Shown here: positions 24,488 to 32,814 of the stretch, piece by piece
Numbering within the stretch: the first letter of the stretch is position 1
Layout: each line of letters starts with the position of its first letter
Source of the DNA: Clostridia bacterium
Lineage (GTDB): Bacteria > Bacillota > Clostridia > TANB77 > CAG-508
Assembly (NCBI GenBank): GCA_022798895.1
Contig: JAAWNJ010000008.1
Span: 1 to 40,291, forward strand
DNA length: 40,291 bases
Reading direction: 5' to 3'
Translations under genes and position numbers: made by a program
The notes under the pieces: model-generated
Told to the model about the DNA's origin: nothing
The model's input: the letters and a program-made list of their open reading frames with translations, nothing else
The model's database searches: none

Positions 24488-25685
24488 CTACTTTACATAC
24501 AGTAACGAACGGAAAGAATAGTCATCATAGCCGTAGGACGTATCACGTTCGCAGCGAATAGCTGTGTAATAGTAGCTGCTGAAGTAAGTGCCTCCCCTAC
24601 CAGTCCATGGAGTGACTGCGAAAGCAAAGGTCTCTGTCGTCCATTCGCATGTATTAGAAGCCATATCATAGATGTTACATACTTTATCATTATTTACTCC
24701 TGTATTAGCTAATGTCGTATTTTTCGAATTTTGCTTTGAATAATCGTTATATTCTGAATAAGTTTGAATAAATACAATAGCAGTATCCCATGCATAACTA
24801 TTTACTAAATCACTTTCAAAATTAGTACTTGTATACATATTTCGTGCTATTTCTGCAGCCTCTGGTTGTGTGATATAATTCCATAACATTCCACTTGTTA
24901 GTGTTGTACTACTACTGCTTCTAGTTGATGTTGATACTTTACTATAACAATGAGTATCATCTTTATAACTTGCCTCATATCTCGCTAGGTAATATCCTCC
25001 ATTTGCTTTGGTTTTACTGACAAATATGCTTAAACTTTTAGCAACTATATTCTCATAACTAGATGTTTCCAATTCTTGAAAACAACTTTCAATTGTTACT
25101 ACTTCAGTATAGTTATCTGCATTTTGCTGTAAGGTTGGGGTTCCATTTGTACTATTAAAAGTATATCTTCCCAATGTTATCGTGGTTGTACTTCCATCTT
25201 TATTCTTTATTTCTCCTACTGGTATCCATACAAATTGATTGCCTTCACCATCTTCTATGACAATTCCATCTTGTACAGTTGGCTTTTTATCCCCTGTGTA
25301 AGTATATTCTACACCATCTTGTCCATCTGGTACAACCTTAAATCCTTCTGGAATAGTAATAGGATTTCCTAAGCTATCTTCTGCAGATGTATTTTTATCT
25401 ACTTTATCAGTAATAGTAGACACATCTACTTTACCACTTGGATTGCTTCCTCCGCCATTTCCATTAATATATTGATTAATTGTATTATCTAAATTATTAA
25501 AGTAATCTCTCTCGTCATTTTTTGCCTGCTCTGTCTTGTCTTTTGCATCTTGGGCTAATTTGAATATGCTATTATCTCCCATTACATAAGTAATTGTAAT
25601 ACCTGCTAATATTAAAAGTACCACGATGGTCACAACGAGTGCAACTAATGTGATTCCGTCTATTCTTTACTTCTTTTTTCTTCAT
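24488..25685 (-). CDS. Prepilin-like protein with FGE/C-type-lectin-like tail, +1 shift at CGG
   Basis: About 398 residues. MKKKEVKNR is followed by CGG (25656-25658). Skipping the C gives GITLVALVVTIVVLLILAGI, a prepilin N terminus whose cleavage glycine is supplied by the shift. Without the shift no sensible protein follows. After a helical stalk (AQDAKDKTEQAKNDE) and a Gly/Ser linker, the C-terminal ~260 residues resemble formylglycine-enzyme/sulfatase-modifying folds: FVWIPVG, YYLARYEAS, NIYDMASNTCEWTTE, RGGTYFSS and SFRSLLYVK. The last ~35 codons are rich in TAC, AGC, GAT and GGC and richer in GC than the rest, as in variable proteins of diversity-generating retroelements. The ATG at 25685 follows AAGGAG. 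It is probably a surface-displayed ligand-binding pilin. Confidence 0.8.
25656..25658 (-). other. In-frame CGG +1 shift site in the prepilin-like gene
   Basis: Upstream frame AAG AAT AGA CGG; downstream frame GGA ATC ACA TTA (G I T L). It falls at codon 10, so the whole mature protein depends on the shift. Confidence 0.85.
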
Positions 25686-25699
25686 TGGTTCTCCTTCTG

Positions 25700-25803
25700 T
25701 GTCAGTTTAAGGACGTATTTTTAACCAACACTTTTTATCTTTTTACATAAATCTTTATTTTCATAAAAGCGTTAGTTAAAAATACGTTCCTAAACTAACA
25801 CTC
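25700..25803. repeat. Family A palindromic repeat, copy 3 (diverged)
   Basis: GTCAGTTTAAGGACGTATTT (25701 on) is matched by an inverted arm ending GTTCCTAAACTAACA near 25800, about 32 bases each with a few mismatches. It lies just upstream of the prepilin-like gene, within its likely mRNA leader. Confidence 0.8.
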
Positions 25804-25917
25804 TTTTGTTTTTAGTATTTACATTTTGAATTACTTTTATACACATTCTTACTATTTTTCTTTGTTTTAGCAGAATACTTTACTTATTTTGTTTTCAATG
25901 TGCTATAAAAGTTCTTC

Positions 25918-25993
25918 TTAAGTTATGCAATTTCGCTATGCTACATTGCATAAATCATCCGTAGTTCACTTTGCTTCACACGGCTGGCTTAAT
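25918..25993. repeat. Family C palindromic repeat, copy 1
   Basis: TTGCATAAATCATCCGTAGTT and flanking CACTTTG...CGGCTGGCTTAAT match the unit at 32004-32050. This copy is diverged. The 432-base gap 25686-26117 holds this repeat, family A copy 3, a promoter, a terminator and most of family C copy 2; no gene is seen. Confidence 0.7.
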
Positions 25994-26005
25994 ACTAACA
26001 CTTTA

Positions 26006-26035
26006 GTTATAACATATTATTTTACAATATGTCAA
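26006..26035 (-). promoter_or_regulatory. Sigma-A promoter of the prepilin-like gene, flanked by a palindrome
   Basis: TTGACA (26030-26035), 18 bases, TATAAC (26006-26011) with TG before it. ATAACATAT (26009-26017) and its exact complement ATATGTTAT (26037-26045) flank the -35, a possible operator. The leader to the ATG would be about 310 bases and would contain two palindromic repeats. Confidence 0.6.
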
Positions 26036-26062
26036 TATATGTTATGTTTTTCATAAAATAAA

Positions 26063-26079
26063 CAGTACAAAATGTACTG
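26063..26079 (-). terminator. Terminator after rnr
   Basis: CAGTACA-aaa-TGTACTG is a perfect 7-bp stem, followed on the minus strand by TTTATTTTATG. Confidence 0.7.
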
Positions 26080-26092
26080 CTTATTCAAGGTA

Positions 26093-26160
26093 TACAATCT
26101 CGCTTTGCTCGATTGCATCAGTTATCTGTACAGTTCGTTCCTGCGCTTACAGCTAACTGA
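26093..26160. repeat. Family C palindromic repeat, copy 2, running into rnr
   Basis: CAATCTCGCTTTGCTCGATT and the following GCATCAGTTATCTGTA are nearly identical to 38092-38128. From 26118 on, the repeat is inside the rnr reading frame and encodes its last residues and stop. Confidence 0.8.
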
Positions 26161-28061
26161 AAGTCTATTCTCCTCGTTAGTTTATCCGCTAAAATAACTC
26201 TAATACGAATACTATCTCCTATTTTATACGTCTTCTTACTTTCCTCACCTTGTAAAGTCTTTTTATTCTCATCATAAATAAAATACTCATCTCCTAAATC
26301 ATCAAAACGAATGAGACCTTCTACTGTATTTTCTAATTCCACAAAAACACCAAAAGAAGTAATACTTGAAATAATACCATCATACTCTTCACCAATTTTA
26401 TCTTGCATAAACTCAGCCTTTTTAATATCTTCGGCATCTCTTTCTACTTTTTGTGCAATTTTTTCTCTATCAGATGAACTTTCTGCATATCGTAGCGATT
26501 GCTCCCCATACTTTTCTAATTGTTCTTCTGTTAATTGGTAATTGTTTTCCAGATATCTTGAAATAATCCTATGAATAAATAAGTCAGGGTATCTTCTAAT
26601 TGGTGAAGTAAAGTGGCAATAGTATTTACTAGCAATTCCAAAATGCCCTTTGTTTTCGTTTTCATATCTTGCAATTTTTAAGGTTCTTAAAATCAAATTC
26701 GATATGACTCTTTCTTCTGGCTTTCCTTTTATCTCTTCTAATACTTCTGCAAAAGCCTTTGGATAAATATTGTCTTTACTTCCCTTTATCTTATATCCTA
26801 AATTCCATAAAAACTTATTTAACTCCTCTATTTTTTCCATATCTGGTACTTCATGCACACGATAAATAAATGGTGCCTCTAACCAATAAAACTTTTCTGC
26901 TACTGTTTCATTGGCAGTTAGCATAAATTGTTCAATCAATTCATTGGTAAAATACATTTCATATTTTTTAACATCTACTGCTATGCCATGCTTATCTAAA
27001 ACAATTTTACTTTCTGGAATATCTAATTCTAAACTTCCTGCTAATCTCCTTCTTTGTTTTAAAATATTTGCGAGTTCTGCCATTCTTTTGAAATGTGAAA
27101 AATATGGATTCTCTTGGTCTAATTCATCTAAAATATCTTGTACTTCTTTATAACTCATTCTTCTAGTTACATTGATAATACTCTTTTGAATATCTGATGA
27201 GATTACTTTTCCATTTTGGTCAATTTCCATAAGAACAGTAAGTGCAAATCTATCTTCTCCCTGATTTAAGCTACAAATTCCATTTGACAATTCTTTTGGA
27301 AGCATTGGAATTACTCTATCTAGCATATAGATACTAGTCCCTCTAACAATTGCTTCTCTATCTAATAAAGAGTTTTCTTTTACATAGTAACTAACATCTG
27401 CAATAGATACGTTCAATAGATAATTTCCATTTTTCAATTTTTCTACTGCTACTGCATCATCTAAGTCTTTGGCATCTTCTCCATCAATGGTAAAAGTCTC
27501 TTTTTCTCTTAAATCTAGACGATATGGAATGTCTTTTTTGGCAACTTCTTGTTTGATACTAGTTGCTTCTTCTATCACAGGTTCTGGAAATTCATAAGGT
27601 AAATCATATTCTTTTACTAATGATAGCATGTCTACACCAGCTTGATTTTGATAACCTAGTATTTCTATAATCTTTCCCTCTGCACTTTTATTCCCTTGTG
27701 GAAACTTCGTAATCTGAGCTACTACTTTTTGGTTATTCTTCGCTTTTCCACAATTCTTTTTTGAAATGAAGATATCGCTATTTACTTTTCTATCATCTGG
27801 AACCACAAATCCAAAATTTCTACTTTTTTGAAACACACCAACAAAGGTATCTTTATTGTGTTTTAACACTTTTAATACCTTTCCTTCTTGATGCTTATCT
27901 TCTCGGCTTGCTTCTATTATTTTAATTAATACCTCATCACCATCAATGGCATCTTTGGTATTACCTCTAGAAATATAGACTTCATCTTCTTGATCTTCTA
28001 TTTTGACAAACCCAAAACCTTTTTCATTTCCTCTAAAAATCCCTGTAAAATCTTTCTTCAT
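26118..28061 (-). CDS. rnr: Ribonuclease R
   Basis: About 647 residues. N-terminal cold-shock domains (FTGIFRGNEKGFGFVKIED; FVGVFQKSRNFGFVVPDD) precede the RNB catalytic domain with TIDGEDAKDLDDAVAVEK (metal-binding Asp residues) and HFTSPIRRYPDLFIHR, then an S1 domain (GIISSITSFGVFVELENT). It degrades structured RNA 3' to 5'. The S1 domain is complete, but the last residues, VSAGTNCTDN, come from a family C repeat, and the Lys-rich tail of many RNase R proteins is absent. The ATG at 28061 follows AAGGAG. An extended -10 (TGCTATAAT, 28124-28132) lies upstream. Confidence 0.95.
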   Translation of the reverse strand: MKKDFTGIFRGNEKGFGFVKIEDQEDEVYISRGNTKDAIDGDEVLIKIIEASREDKHQEGKVLKVLKHNKDTFVGVFQKSRNFGFVVPDDRKVNSDIFISKKNCGKAKNNQKVVAQITKFPQGNKSAEGKIIEILGYQNQAGVDMLSLVKEYDLPYEFPEPVIEEATSIKQEVAKKDIPYRLDLREKETFTIDGEDAKDLDDAVAVEKLKNGNYLLNVSIADVSYYVKENSLLDREAIVRGTSIYMLDRVIPMLPKELSNGICSLNQGEDRFALTVLMEIDQNGKVISSDIQKSIINVTRRMSYKEVQDILDELDQENPYFSHFKRMAELANILKQRRRLAGSLELDIPESKIVLDKHGIAVDVKKYEMYFTNELIEQFMLTANETVAEKFYWLEAPFIYRVHEVPDMEKIEELNKFLWNLGYKIKGSKDNIYPKAFAEVLEEIKGKPEERVISNLILRTLKIARYENENKGHFGIASKYYCHFTSPIRRYPDLFIHRIISRYLENNYQLTEEQLEKYGEQSLRYAESSSDREKIAQKVERDAEDIKKAEFMQDKIGEEYDGIISSITSFGVFVELENTVEGLIRFDDLGDEYFIYDENKKTLQGEESKKTYKIGDSIRIRVILADKLTRRIDFQLAVSAGTNCTDN

Positions 28062-28144
28062 AGTTCTCCTTACCATAATTATCGTTAGGTGGATATATCT
28101 TTTAATAAAAGAAGAGTACTATTATTATAGCACCCTTTTTAGTT

Positions 28145-28230
28145 AATAGAAAAGTTAGGCAGGTTGACATTTCTGCATCTCCTAACTAACGGGTGGCGGC
28201 TACCTGTTCCGCCCTCAGAACTTTTCTATT
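28145..28230 (-). ncRNA. Candidate structured RNA between secG and rnr
   Basis: A perfect 12-bp closing stem, AATAGAAAAGTT (28145-28156) with AACTTTTCTATT (28219-28230), encloses two hairpins. On the minus strand these are GGCGG-AACAGGTA-(G)CCGCC and GTTAG...GCAG-N10-CTGC-CTAAC. The loop CAGGT of the first can pair with ACCTG in the second, a possible pseudoknot. The element is richer in GC than its surroundings. TATAAT-like boxes lie upstream at 28236-28256. I cannot match it to tmRNA, SRP RNA, 6S RNA or a riboswitch I know. The strand is inferred from the neighbours. Confidence 0.5.
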
Positions 28231-28250
28231 ATTATTATATACTATTCTTA

Positions 28251-28457
28251 TTATAACATACATTTTATTTTTTTCAAGTATTCTACTAACATTTTTTTTG
28301 CATATCCTTTTCTTAAATATATATCTTTCTTCTTCTCTGACATAGTAAACATTGTTCTTACAAATAATTTTCCTTGATGAGATGCTCTAACTGCAACCAA
28401 TACCAAAGTATTATTATCTAACTTATATTCTTTAATATATTCAATAGAATCTTCCGT
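28251..28457 (-). pseudogene. Possible gene remnant without a clear start
   Basis: A 68-codon open frame (EDSIEYIKEYKLDNN ... KGYAKKMLVEYLKKIK) with protein-like composition but no start near its beginning. An ATG at 28459-28461, with an AGGAAGG-like site, is in another frame and would need one base skipped. This is not an in-frame CGG case. No family is recognised. The rest of the secG-rnr gap holds the RNA above and the secG terminator. Confidence 0.35.
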
Positions 28458-28485
28458 TCATCTTATGCCTTAACCTTCCTGCCCC

Positions 28486-28520
28486 CAAAAACAAAAAGAG
28501 ACTACACTTATATGTAGCCC
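28486..28520 (-). terminator. Terminator after secG
   Basis: CTACA (28502-28506) pairs with TGTAG (28513-28517), extended by a G-rich flank. The minus strand continues TCTCTTTTTGTTTTT. It ends the long ribosomal protein transcript plus secG. Confidence 0.75.
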
Positions 28521-28533
28521 CCTTATTCACTTT

Positions 28534-28782
28534 TTATACTAGATATAGAATACCTAAAACAAGTGCTAATACAACAAATGCAATTCCTAAACTAATTGTC
28601 CATCTTTTTAGCTTGCCTTGTTTTGTTCTTCCTTTATTTTGCTCATAGAAATTATTGGTTGAAGAACCTGTAATTGTTCCTGAAGCCCCTGCTTTTTCGC
28701 TATTTTGCATTGTCGCTAAAATAATTAAAGCAACACATACAATAATATAAATAACTAATACAATATATTTTGCTATTTCCAT
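28534..28782 (-). CDS. secG: Protein translocase subunit SecG
   Basis: An 82-residue protein with two membrane helices (about residues 6-24 and 62-81) around a Gly/Ser/Thr-rich loop (ASGTITGSSTNNFYEQNKGR) and the typical MQNSEKAGASG motif. It joins SecY (encoded upstream in the same strand) and SecE in the export channel. The gap to rplQ is short, so it is probably the last gene of that operon. Confidence 0.93.
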   Translation of the reverse strand: MEIAKYIVLVIYIIVCVALIILATMQNSEKAGASGTITGSSTNNFYEQNKGRTKQGKLKRWTISLGIAFVVLALVLGILYLV

Positions 28783-28810
28783 ACTTGTTTCATCCTTTCT
28801 AGAGCAAATT

Positions 28811-29335
28811 CTATACTAATTCTAGAATAACTATTTCGCTATTATCTCCTCTTCTTGGTCCAGTTTTTAGAATTCTTGTGTATCCTCCAACTCTACCTTC
28901 ATATTTAGGAGCAATTTCATTAAATAATTTTGCAGTTAAGTCAATGTTGTTTCCTTTTGCATCTTTTACTTTATTAACTGTTTTCATCATTTTTCTTCTA
29001 GCATTTAATCTAGATGGCATATCTTTTTGCCTTTTTTCAGTTGTTGTTTCTTTTACTACTTTTAAATATTCTTTACCATTTTTGCTTTTTACAAGTTCTG
29101 TTTCTTTGTTTCCTTTAGCATCTAATTTTGCTTTAGAAACTTTTACTTCTACTTCTTCAAAGTTATCTTTCTCTTTTACTGCTAAAGCAATAATGCTATC
29201 TGCCATAGCTTTTACTTCTTTTGCTCTAGCTTCTGTTGTCTCTATTTTACCATGTAATATTAAATCAGTTACTAACGTTCTAAGCATTGCTAATCTAATA
29301 TCAGTTGTTTTACCTAGTTTTCTATTTGTTGCCAA
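28811..29335 (-). CDS. rplQ: 50S ribosomal protein L17, with an insertion
   Basis: A 174-residue protein; typical bacterial L17 is about 115-130. The N terminus ([36 protein letters not shown], outline) and C terminus ([21 protein letters not shown]) are canonical. The extra ~45 residues fall around 58-105 ([20 protein letters not shown] ... [10 protein letters not shown]), a charged surface loop. It follows rpoA, as usual. Confidence 0.95.
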   Translation of the reverse strand: MATNRKLGKTTDIRLAMLRTLVTDLILHGKIETTEARAKEVKAMADSIIALAVKEKDNFEEVEVKVSKAKLDAKGNKETELVKSKNGKEYLKVVKETTTEKRQKDMPSRLNARRKMMKTVNKVKDAKGNNIDLTAKLFNEIAPKYEGRVGGYTRILKTGPRRGDNSEIVILELV

Positions 29336-29352
29336 TTTGTTCGCCTCCTTTT

Positions 29353-29420
29353 TAGTTTTCTATCGGGGACAGAATTTTCCCCCTTGTATTCCTCTAGGGA
29401 TAAGTTCTATCCCCGTTGGG
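29353..29420. repeat. Family B repeat, copy 1 (rplQ-rpoA spacer)
   Basis: AGTTTTCTATCGGGGACAGA at the left and TATCCCCGTTGGGTT at the right flank an inner TTCCCCCTTG...CTCTAGGGAT pair. On the transcribed strand it forms a GGGGAYA...TGTCCCC hairpin. Confidence 0.85.
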
Positions 29421-29435
29421 TTACGACTTTTTTCT

Positions 29436-30383
29436 TTATTCCTCTTCCTTGGCAAAGTCCAATCCTAATGAATGTAATTTATTGGTTACTTCATCTAAAG
29501 ATTTCTTTCCAAGATTTCTTACTTTCATCATATCACTTTCTGTTTTATTGGTTAAGTCTTCTACTGTAGAAATTGCTGCTCTCTTTAAGCAGTTGAATGA
29601 TCTAACAGATAATTCTAAATCTTCAATAGACATTTCTAGAACTTTCTCTTTCTTAGATTCTTCTTTTTCTACCATGACTTGAGTATTTTTAGTTGCTTCT
29701 GATAAGTCAATAAATAATTCTAAGTGACCTGTCATAACTTTTGCAGCTAAGCTTAATGCTTCATCAGGCTTTAAGCATCCGTTTGTCCAAACTTCAATAG
29801 TCAATTTATCATAATCTACCATTTGTCCAACTCTAGTATTTTCTACTGCATAATTTACTTTCTTTACTGGTGTATAGATAGAGTCAATTGGTAATACACT
29901 AATTGCTTGATTTTCTTTTTTGTTCTTTTCCGCATTGTTATATCCTCTACCCATATCAGCAGTCATTTCCATTACTAAATGACCACCTTCTGATACAGTT
30001 GCAATATGTAAATCTGGATTTAGTATTTCTACTGTACCATCTGTCATGATATCACCAGCTTTTACTTCACCTGGTCCTTTAAAATCAATTCTTAATACCT
30101 TTTCCTCATTATTATCCATTTTCAGACTAACAGTTTTCAAATTGATAATAATTTCTGGAACATCTTCTACTACATTTGGAATAGTAGAGAATTCATGTAA
30201 TACTCCATCAATTTTAACACTTGTAATTGCACATCCTGGAAGTGAGGATAGTAAAATTCTTCTCAAAGAGTTACCTATTGTAATACCATATCCTCTTTCT
30301 AATGGTTCGCATACAAATTTTGCATAATTTTTATCATTATCCATCTCTAAGCATTTAATATTTGGCTTTTCGAATTCTATCAT
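29436..30383 (-). CDS. rpoA: RNA polymerase alpha subunit
   Basis: A 315-residue, full-length protein. N-terminal dimer domain with [28 protein letters not shown] (outline). The C-terminal domain (about 245-310) has [20 protein letters not shown] and [11 protein letters not shown], which contact UP-element DNA and activators. The ribosome site GGGAGG lies before the ATG. Standard alpha-operon position between rpsD and rplQ. Confidence 0.98.
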   Translation of the reverse strand: MIEFEKPNIKCLEMDNDKNYAKFVCEPLERGYGITIGNSLRRILLSSLPGCAITSVKIDGVLHEFSTIPNVVEDVPEIIINLKTVSLKMDNNEEKVLRIDFKGPGEVKAGDIMTDGTVEILNPDLHIATVSEGGHLVMEMTADMGRGYNNAEKNKKENQAISVLPIDSIYTPVKKVNYAVENTRVGQMVDYDKLTIEVWTNGCLKPDEALSLAAKVMTGHLELFIDLSEATKNTQVMVEKEESKKEKVLEMSIEDLELSVRSFNCLKRAAISTVEDLTNKTESDMMKVRNLGKKSLDEVTNKLHSLGLDFAKEEE

Positions 30384-30437
30384 TTTTTACCTCCCAATAG
30401 ATAATAGAAAAACATTTCTATTTTTACAATTAAATTA

Positions 30438-31064
30438 TTATTTAGAGTAAAGCTCTACTATTAAATGTTCTTCGACTGGTAAATCGACATCTTCTCTTGC
30501 TGGTAATTTTACAACTTTACCACTTAAGTTTTTAACATCTTTCTCTAGCCATTCTGGAACTGGTCTTGCTGCGTTTTCTTGGGCGTTTAGCTTAATAACC
30601 CCATTATCTTTTCTAATTTCTCTTACAGAAATTACATCTCCTGCTTTTACTAAATATGATGCGATGTCTACTTTATGACCATTAACTTCAAATGTACCAT
30701 GTGTTACTAACATTCTTGCTTGTGCACGTGATGCGCCATATCCTAAACGATATACTACATTATCTAATCTAGTTTCTAAAATTTGAAGTAATACTTCACC
30801 TGTTTTACCTCTGTTTGCAGATGCCATATCAAAGTATTTTCTAAATTGTTTTTCACCTACTCCATAAAAAGCTTTGGTTTTTTGTTTTTCTCTTAACTGA
30901 GTACCATACTCAGAAAGTTTCTTTTTCTTTTGGCCATTTTGACCTGGTGCATAATTTCTTCTAGAAATACTGCATTTATCTGTGTAGCATCTTGAACCCT
31001 TTAAGAACAATTTTTGTCCTTCTCTACGACAAATACGACATTGTTCATCTTTATATCTTGCCAT
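30438..31064 (-). CDS. rpsD: 30S ribosomal protein S4
   Basis: A 208-residue protein. It has an N-terminal zinc-type segment with Cys residues ([18 protein letters not shown]), [17 protein letters not shown], and the S4 RNA-binding domain [28 protein letters not shown] (outline). S4 nucleates 30S assembly and often represses its own operon. Standard position in the alpha operon. Confidence 0.98.
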   Translation of the reverse strand: MARYKDEQCRICRREGQKLFLKGSRCYTDKCSISRRNYAPGQNGQKKKKLSEYGTQLREKQKTKAFYGVGEKQFRKYFDMASANRGKTGEVLLQILETRLDNVVYRLGYGASRAQARMLVTHGTFEVNGHKVDIASYLVKAGDVISVREIRKDNGVIKLNAQENAARPVPEWLEKDVKNLSGKVVKLPAREDVDLPVEEHLIVELYSK

Positions 31065-31082
31065 TTTATTTTTTCACCATCC

Positions 31083-31484
31083 TTATACTCTTCTTCTTTT
31101 TGGTGGTCTACAACCATTGTGAGGAATTGGAGTAACATCCTTAATTGAGCTAATTTCCAATCCTGCTGATTGTAATGACCTAATTGCTGCTTCGCGACCA
31201 GAACCTGGTCCTTTTACAAATACTTCAACTGATTTTAATCCATGTTCCATTGCTGCTTTTGCTGCAGTTTCTGCTGCTTCTCCAGCTGCAAATGGTGTGC
31301 TTTTTCTAGAACCTTTAAATCCAAGTTCACCAGCACTTGCCCAAGAAATTGCATTTCCTTGAACATCTGTAATTGTAACTATTGTATTATTAAAACTAGA
31401 ATGAATATGAGCCATACCTTTTTCAATGTTTTTTCTATCTCTTCTTCTAGTTACTGGTTTTTTCGTTACACTTTTTGTTGCCAT
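31083..31484 (-). CDS. rpsK: 30S ribosomal protein S11
   Basis: A 133-residue protein with [34 protein letters not shown] and the C-terminal [17 protein letters not shown], all typical of S11. It forms part of the 30S platform. It lies between rpsM and rpsD. Confidence 0.98.
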   Translation of the reverse strand: MATKSVTKKPVTRRRDRKNIEKGMAHIHSSFNNTIVTITDVQGNAISWASAGELGFKGSRKSTPFAAGEAAETAAKAAMEHGLKSVEVFVKGPGSGREAAIRSLQSAGLEISSIKDVTPIPHNGCRPPKRRRV

Positions 31485-31522
31485 TTTGATTTATTCCCTC
31501 CTTATTTTATCAGGCTTATATT

Positions 31523-31888
31523 TTATTTCTTACTTTTGCTAACTAATTTTCTTGGTCCTTTTCTTGTACGAGCATTTGTCTTTGTTCTTTGTCCTCTTAC
31601 AGGAAGACCTCTTCTATGTCTCATACCTCTATAGCATCCAATTTCAGTTAATCTTTTAATGTTTAAAGCAACTTCTCTACGTAAGTCACCTTCTACTGTA
31701 TAACCTTCCATTGCATTTCTAATATCTTGTACTTGATCATCTGTTAAGTCTTTTACTCTAATGTTAGGATCTACTTTTGCTTTTTCAAGAATTTTTTGTG
31801 AACTTGTTAGTCCTATTCCATAAATATAGGTTAGTCCTATTTCTACTCTTTTTTCTCTAGGTAAATCAACTCCTGCTAAACGAGCCAT
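31523..31888 (-). CDS. rpsM: 30S ribosomal protein S13
   Basis: A 121-residue protein with [20 protein letters not shown] at the N terminus, [20 protein letters not shown] and a basic tail [15 protein letters not shown]. It contacts the 50S subunit in intersubunit bridges. It is separated from rpmJ by an unusually long spacer (31889-32293). Confidence 0.98.
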   Translation of the reverse strand: MARLAGVDLPREKRVEIGLTYIYGIGLTSSQKILEKAKVDPNIRVKDLTDDQVQDIRNAMEGYTVEGDLRREVALNIKRLTEIGCYRGMRHRRGLPVRGQRTKTNARTRKGPRKLVSKSKK

Positions 31889-31926
31889 TTTTATTTACAC
31901 CTCCAAATTTACTTTTATTAATGTTT

Positions 31927-32050
31927 ACAACTTCGCTTTACTACGCATAAGTTATTCGTAACTCACGTTGTTCGAACGACTAACTTAATCTCGCTACGCT
32001 CGATTGCATAAATCATCCGTAATTCACTTTGTTCATACGGCTGACTTAAT
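31927..32050. repeat. Family C palindromic repeat, copy 3 (two units)
   Basis: Two tandem units: CGCATAAGTTATTCGTAACTC ... CGACTAACTTA in outline, then CTCGCTACGCTCGATTGCATAA and ATCCGTAATTC ... CGGCTGACTTA. The first holds AGTTA-ttcg-TAACT, a hairpin with a UUCG loop. Confidence 0.85.
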
Positions 32051-32293
32051 TTCTTTGTTTTGTGTCCTATTATTGGTGAAATGCATTGGCAAACCAATTA
32101 ACAATTTCTATGTAGTTTTGCTACAAGAAATTGTAACAATGGCATAACTTATTTCTATGTCAAGTGCATAAAATGCACTTTCCTAGAACTAAGAAAAAAA
32201 CCAATCAATAATATTTTTTTGGACATATATATAAACACAAATCTATATTACAGCCGCATCTTTAAGATTTGTGCTATATTCATAAGTTTGAAA
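32051..32293. other. AT-rich spacer with several hairpins, no gene
   Basis: The rest of the rpsM-rpmJ gap has no ORF. It contains ACAATTTCT...AGAAATTGT around a smaller TGTAG...CTACA stem (near 32100-32135), AGTGCA-taaaa-TGCACT (near 32161-32176) and ACAAATCT...AAGATTTGT (near 32238-32273). This could be a leader with regulatory folds or old repeat copies. Confidence 0.5.
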
Positions 32294-32407
32294 CTATCCT
32301 TGTCTTTGTTTGTGTTTTGGGTTTTCGCAAATAACGCGAATGGTACCTTTTCTTTTAATTACCTTGCATTTTTCACACATAGGTTTTACTGATGGTCTTA
32401 CTTTCAT
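32294..32407 (-). CDS. rpmJ: 50S ribosomal protein L36
   Basis: A 37-residue protein: [20 protein letters not shown] at the start and [14 protein letters not shown] at the end. Three Cys and a His (CEKC, C, H) form the zinc site, so this is the zinc-binding type. Standard place between infA and rpsM. The ribosome site is AAAGAGGTG. Confidence 0.97.
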   Translation of the reverse strand: MKVRPSVKPMCEKCKVIKRKGTIRVICENPKHKQRQG

Positions 32408-32430
32408 TTCTTTCACCTCTTTGTTTCGTT

Positions 32431-32500
32431 TAAGTTTTCTAACGGGGACACATTTCTCCCCTTAGTATTCCTTTAGGGACGAAGTATGTCCCCGCTGGGT
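32431..32500. repeat. Family B repeat, copy 2 (infA-rpmJ spacer)
   Basis: AAGTTTTCTAACGGGGACAC at the left, CCCCTTAG...CTTTAGGGAC inside and TATGTCCCCGCTGGGTT at the right. Nearly identical to copy 4. Confidence 0.88.
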
Positions 32501-32504
32501 TCTA

Positions 32505-32723
32505 TTACTTTGCTCTCCATGTGATACGACCTTTGGTCAAGTCATATGGTGATAATTCTACTTTTACTTTATCGCCTGGAAGAATTTTAATGTAATTCAT
32601 TCTTAATTTTCCAGAAATATGAGCTAAGATTTGATGTCCATTTTCTAATTCAACTTTAAAGTTAGTATTAGGTAGTGCTTCTACTACTGTTCCTTCGACT
32701 TCTATAACATCCTCTTTTGACAT
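32505..32723 (-). CDS. infA: Translation initiation factor IF-1
   Basis: A 72-residue, standard-length protein: [20 protein letters not shown] at the start, then [20 protein letters not shown] and [12 protein letters not shown]. An OB-fold that binds the A site of the 30S subunit during initiation. The ATG at 32723 follows GGAGG; an ATG four codons earlier overlaps that ribosome site and is unlikely. Confidence 0.97.
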   Translation of the reverse strand: MSKEDVIEVEGTVVEALPNTNFKVELENGHQILAHISGKLRMNYIKILPGDKVKVELSPYDLTKGRITWRAK

Positions 32724-32814
32724 ATTTTCCTCCATTATTTGTGGTCAACTTTTTTCTTCATTAACCAGTCTAATTGTACCTAGGCACAATAATCTTGTAT
32801 AGTATATCTCATTT

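Noticed and set aside
24488..25685. Complete diversity-generating retroelement
   Set aside because: No reverse transcriptase ORF and no template repeat are present nearby, so only a target-like protein is reported.
28145..28230. tmRNA or SRP RNA gene
   Set aside because: It is too short for tmRNA, with no tag ORF or tRNA-like end, and it lacks the SRP GGAAG/GCAGC core.
28251..28461. A sixth CGG shift in the secG-rnr gap
   Set aside because: The CGG near 28454-28456 is not in frame with the nearby ATG, and skipping its C does not join the open frame, so it was not counted.
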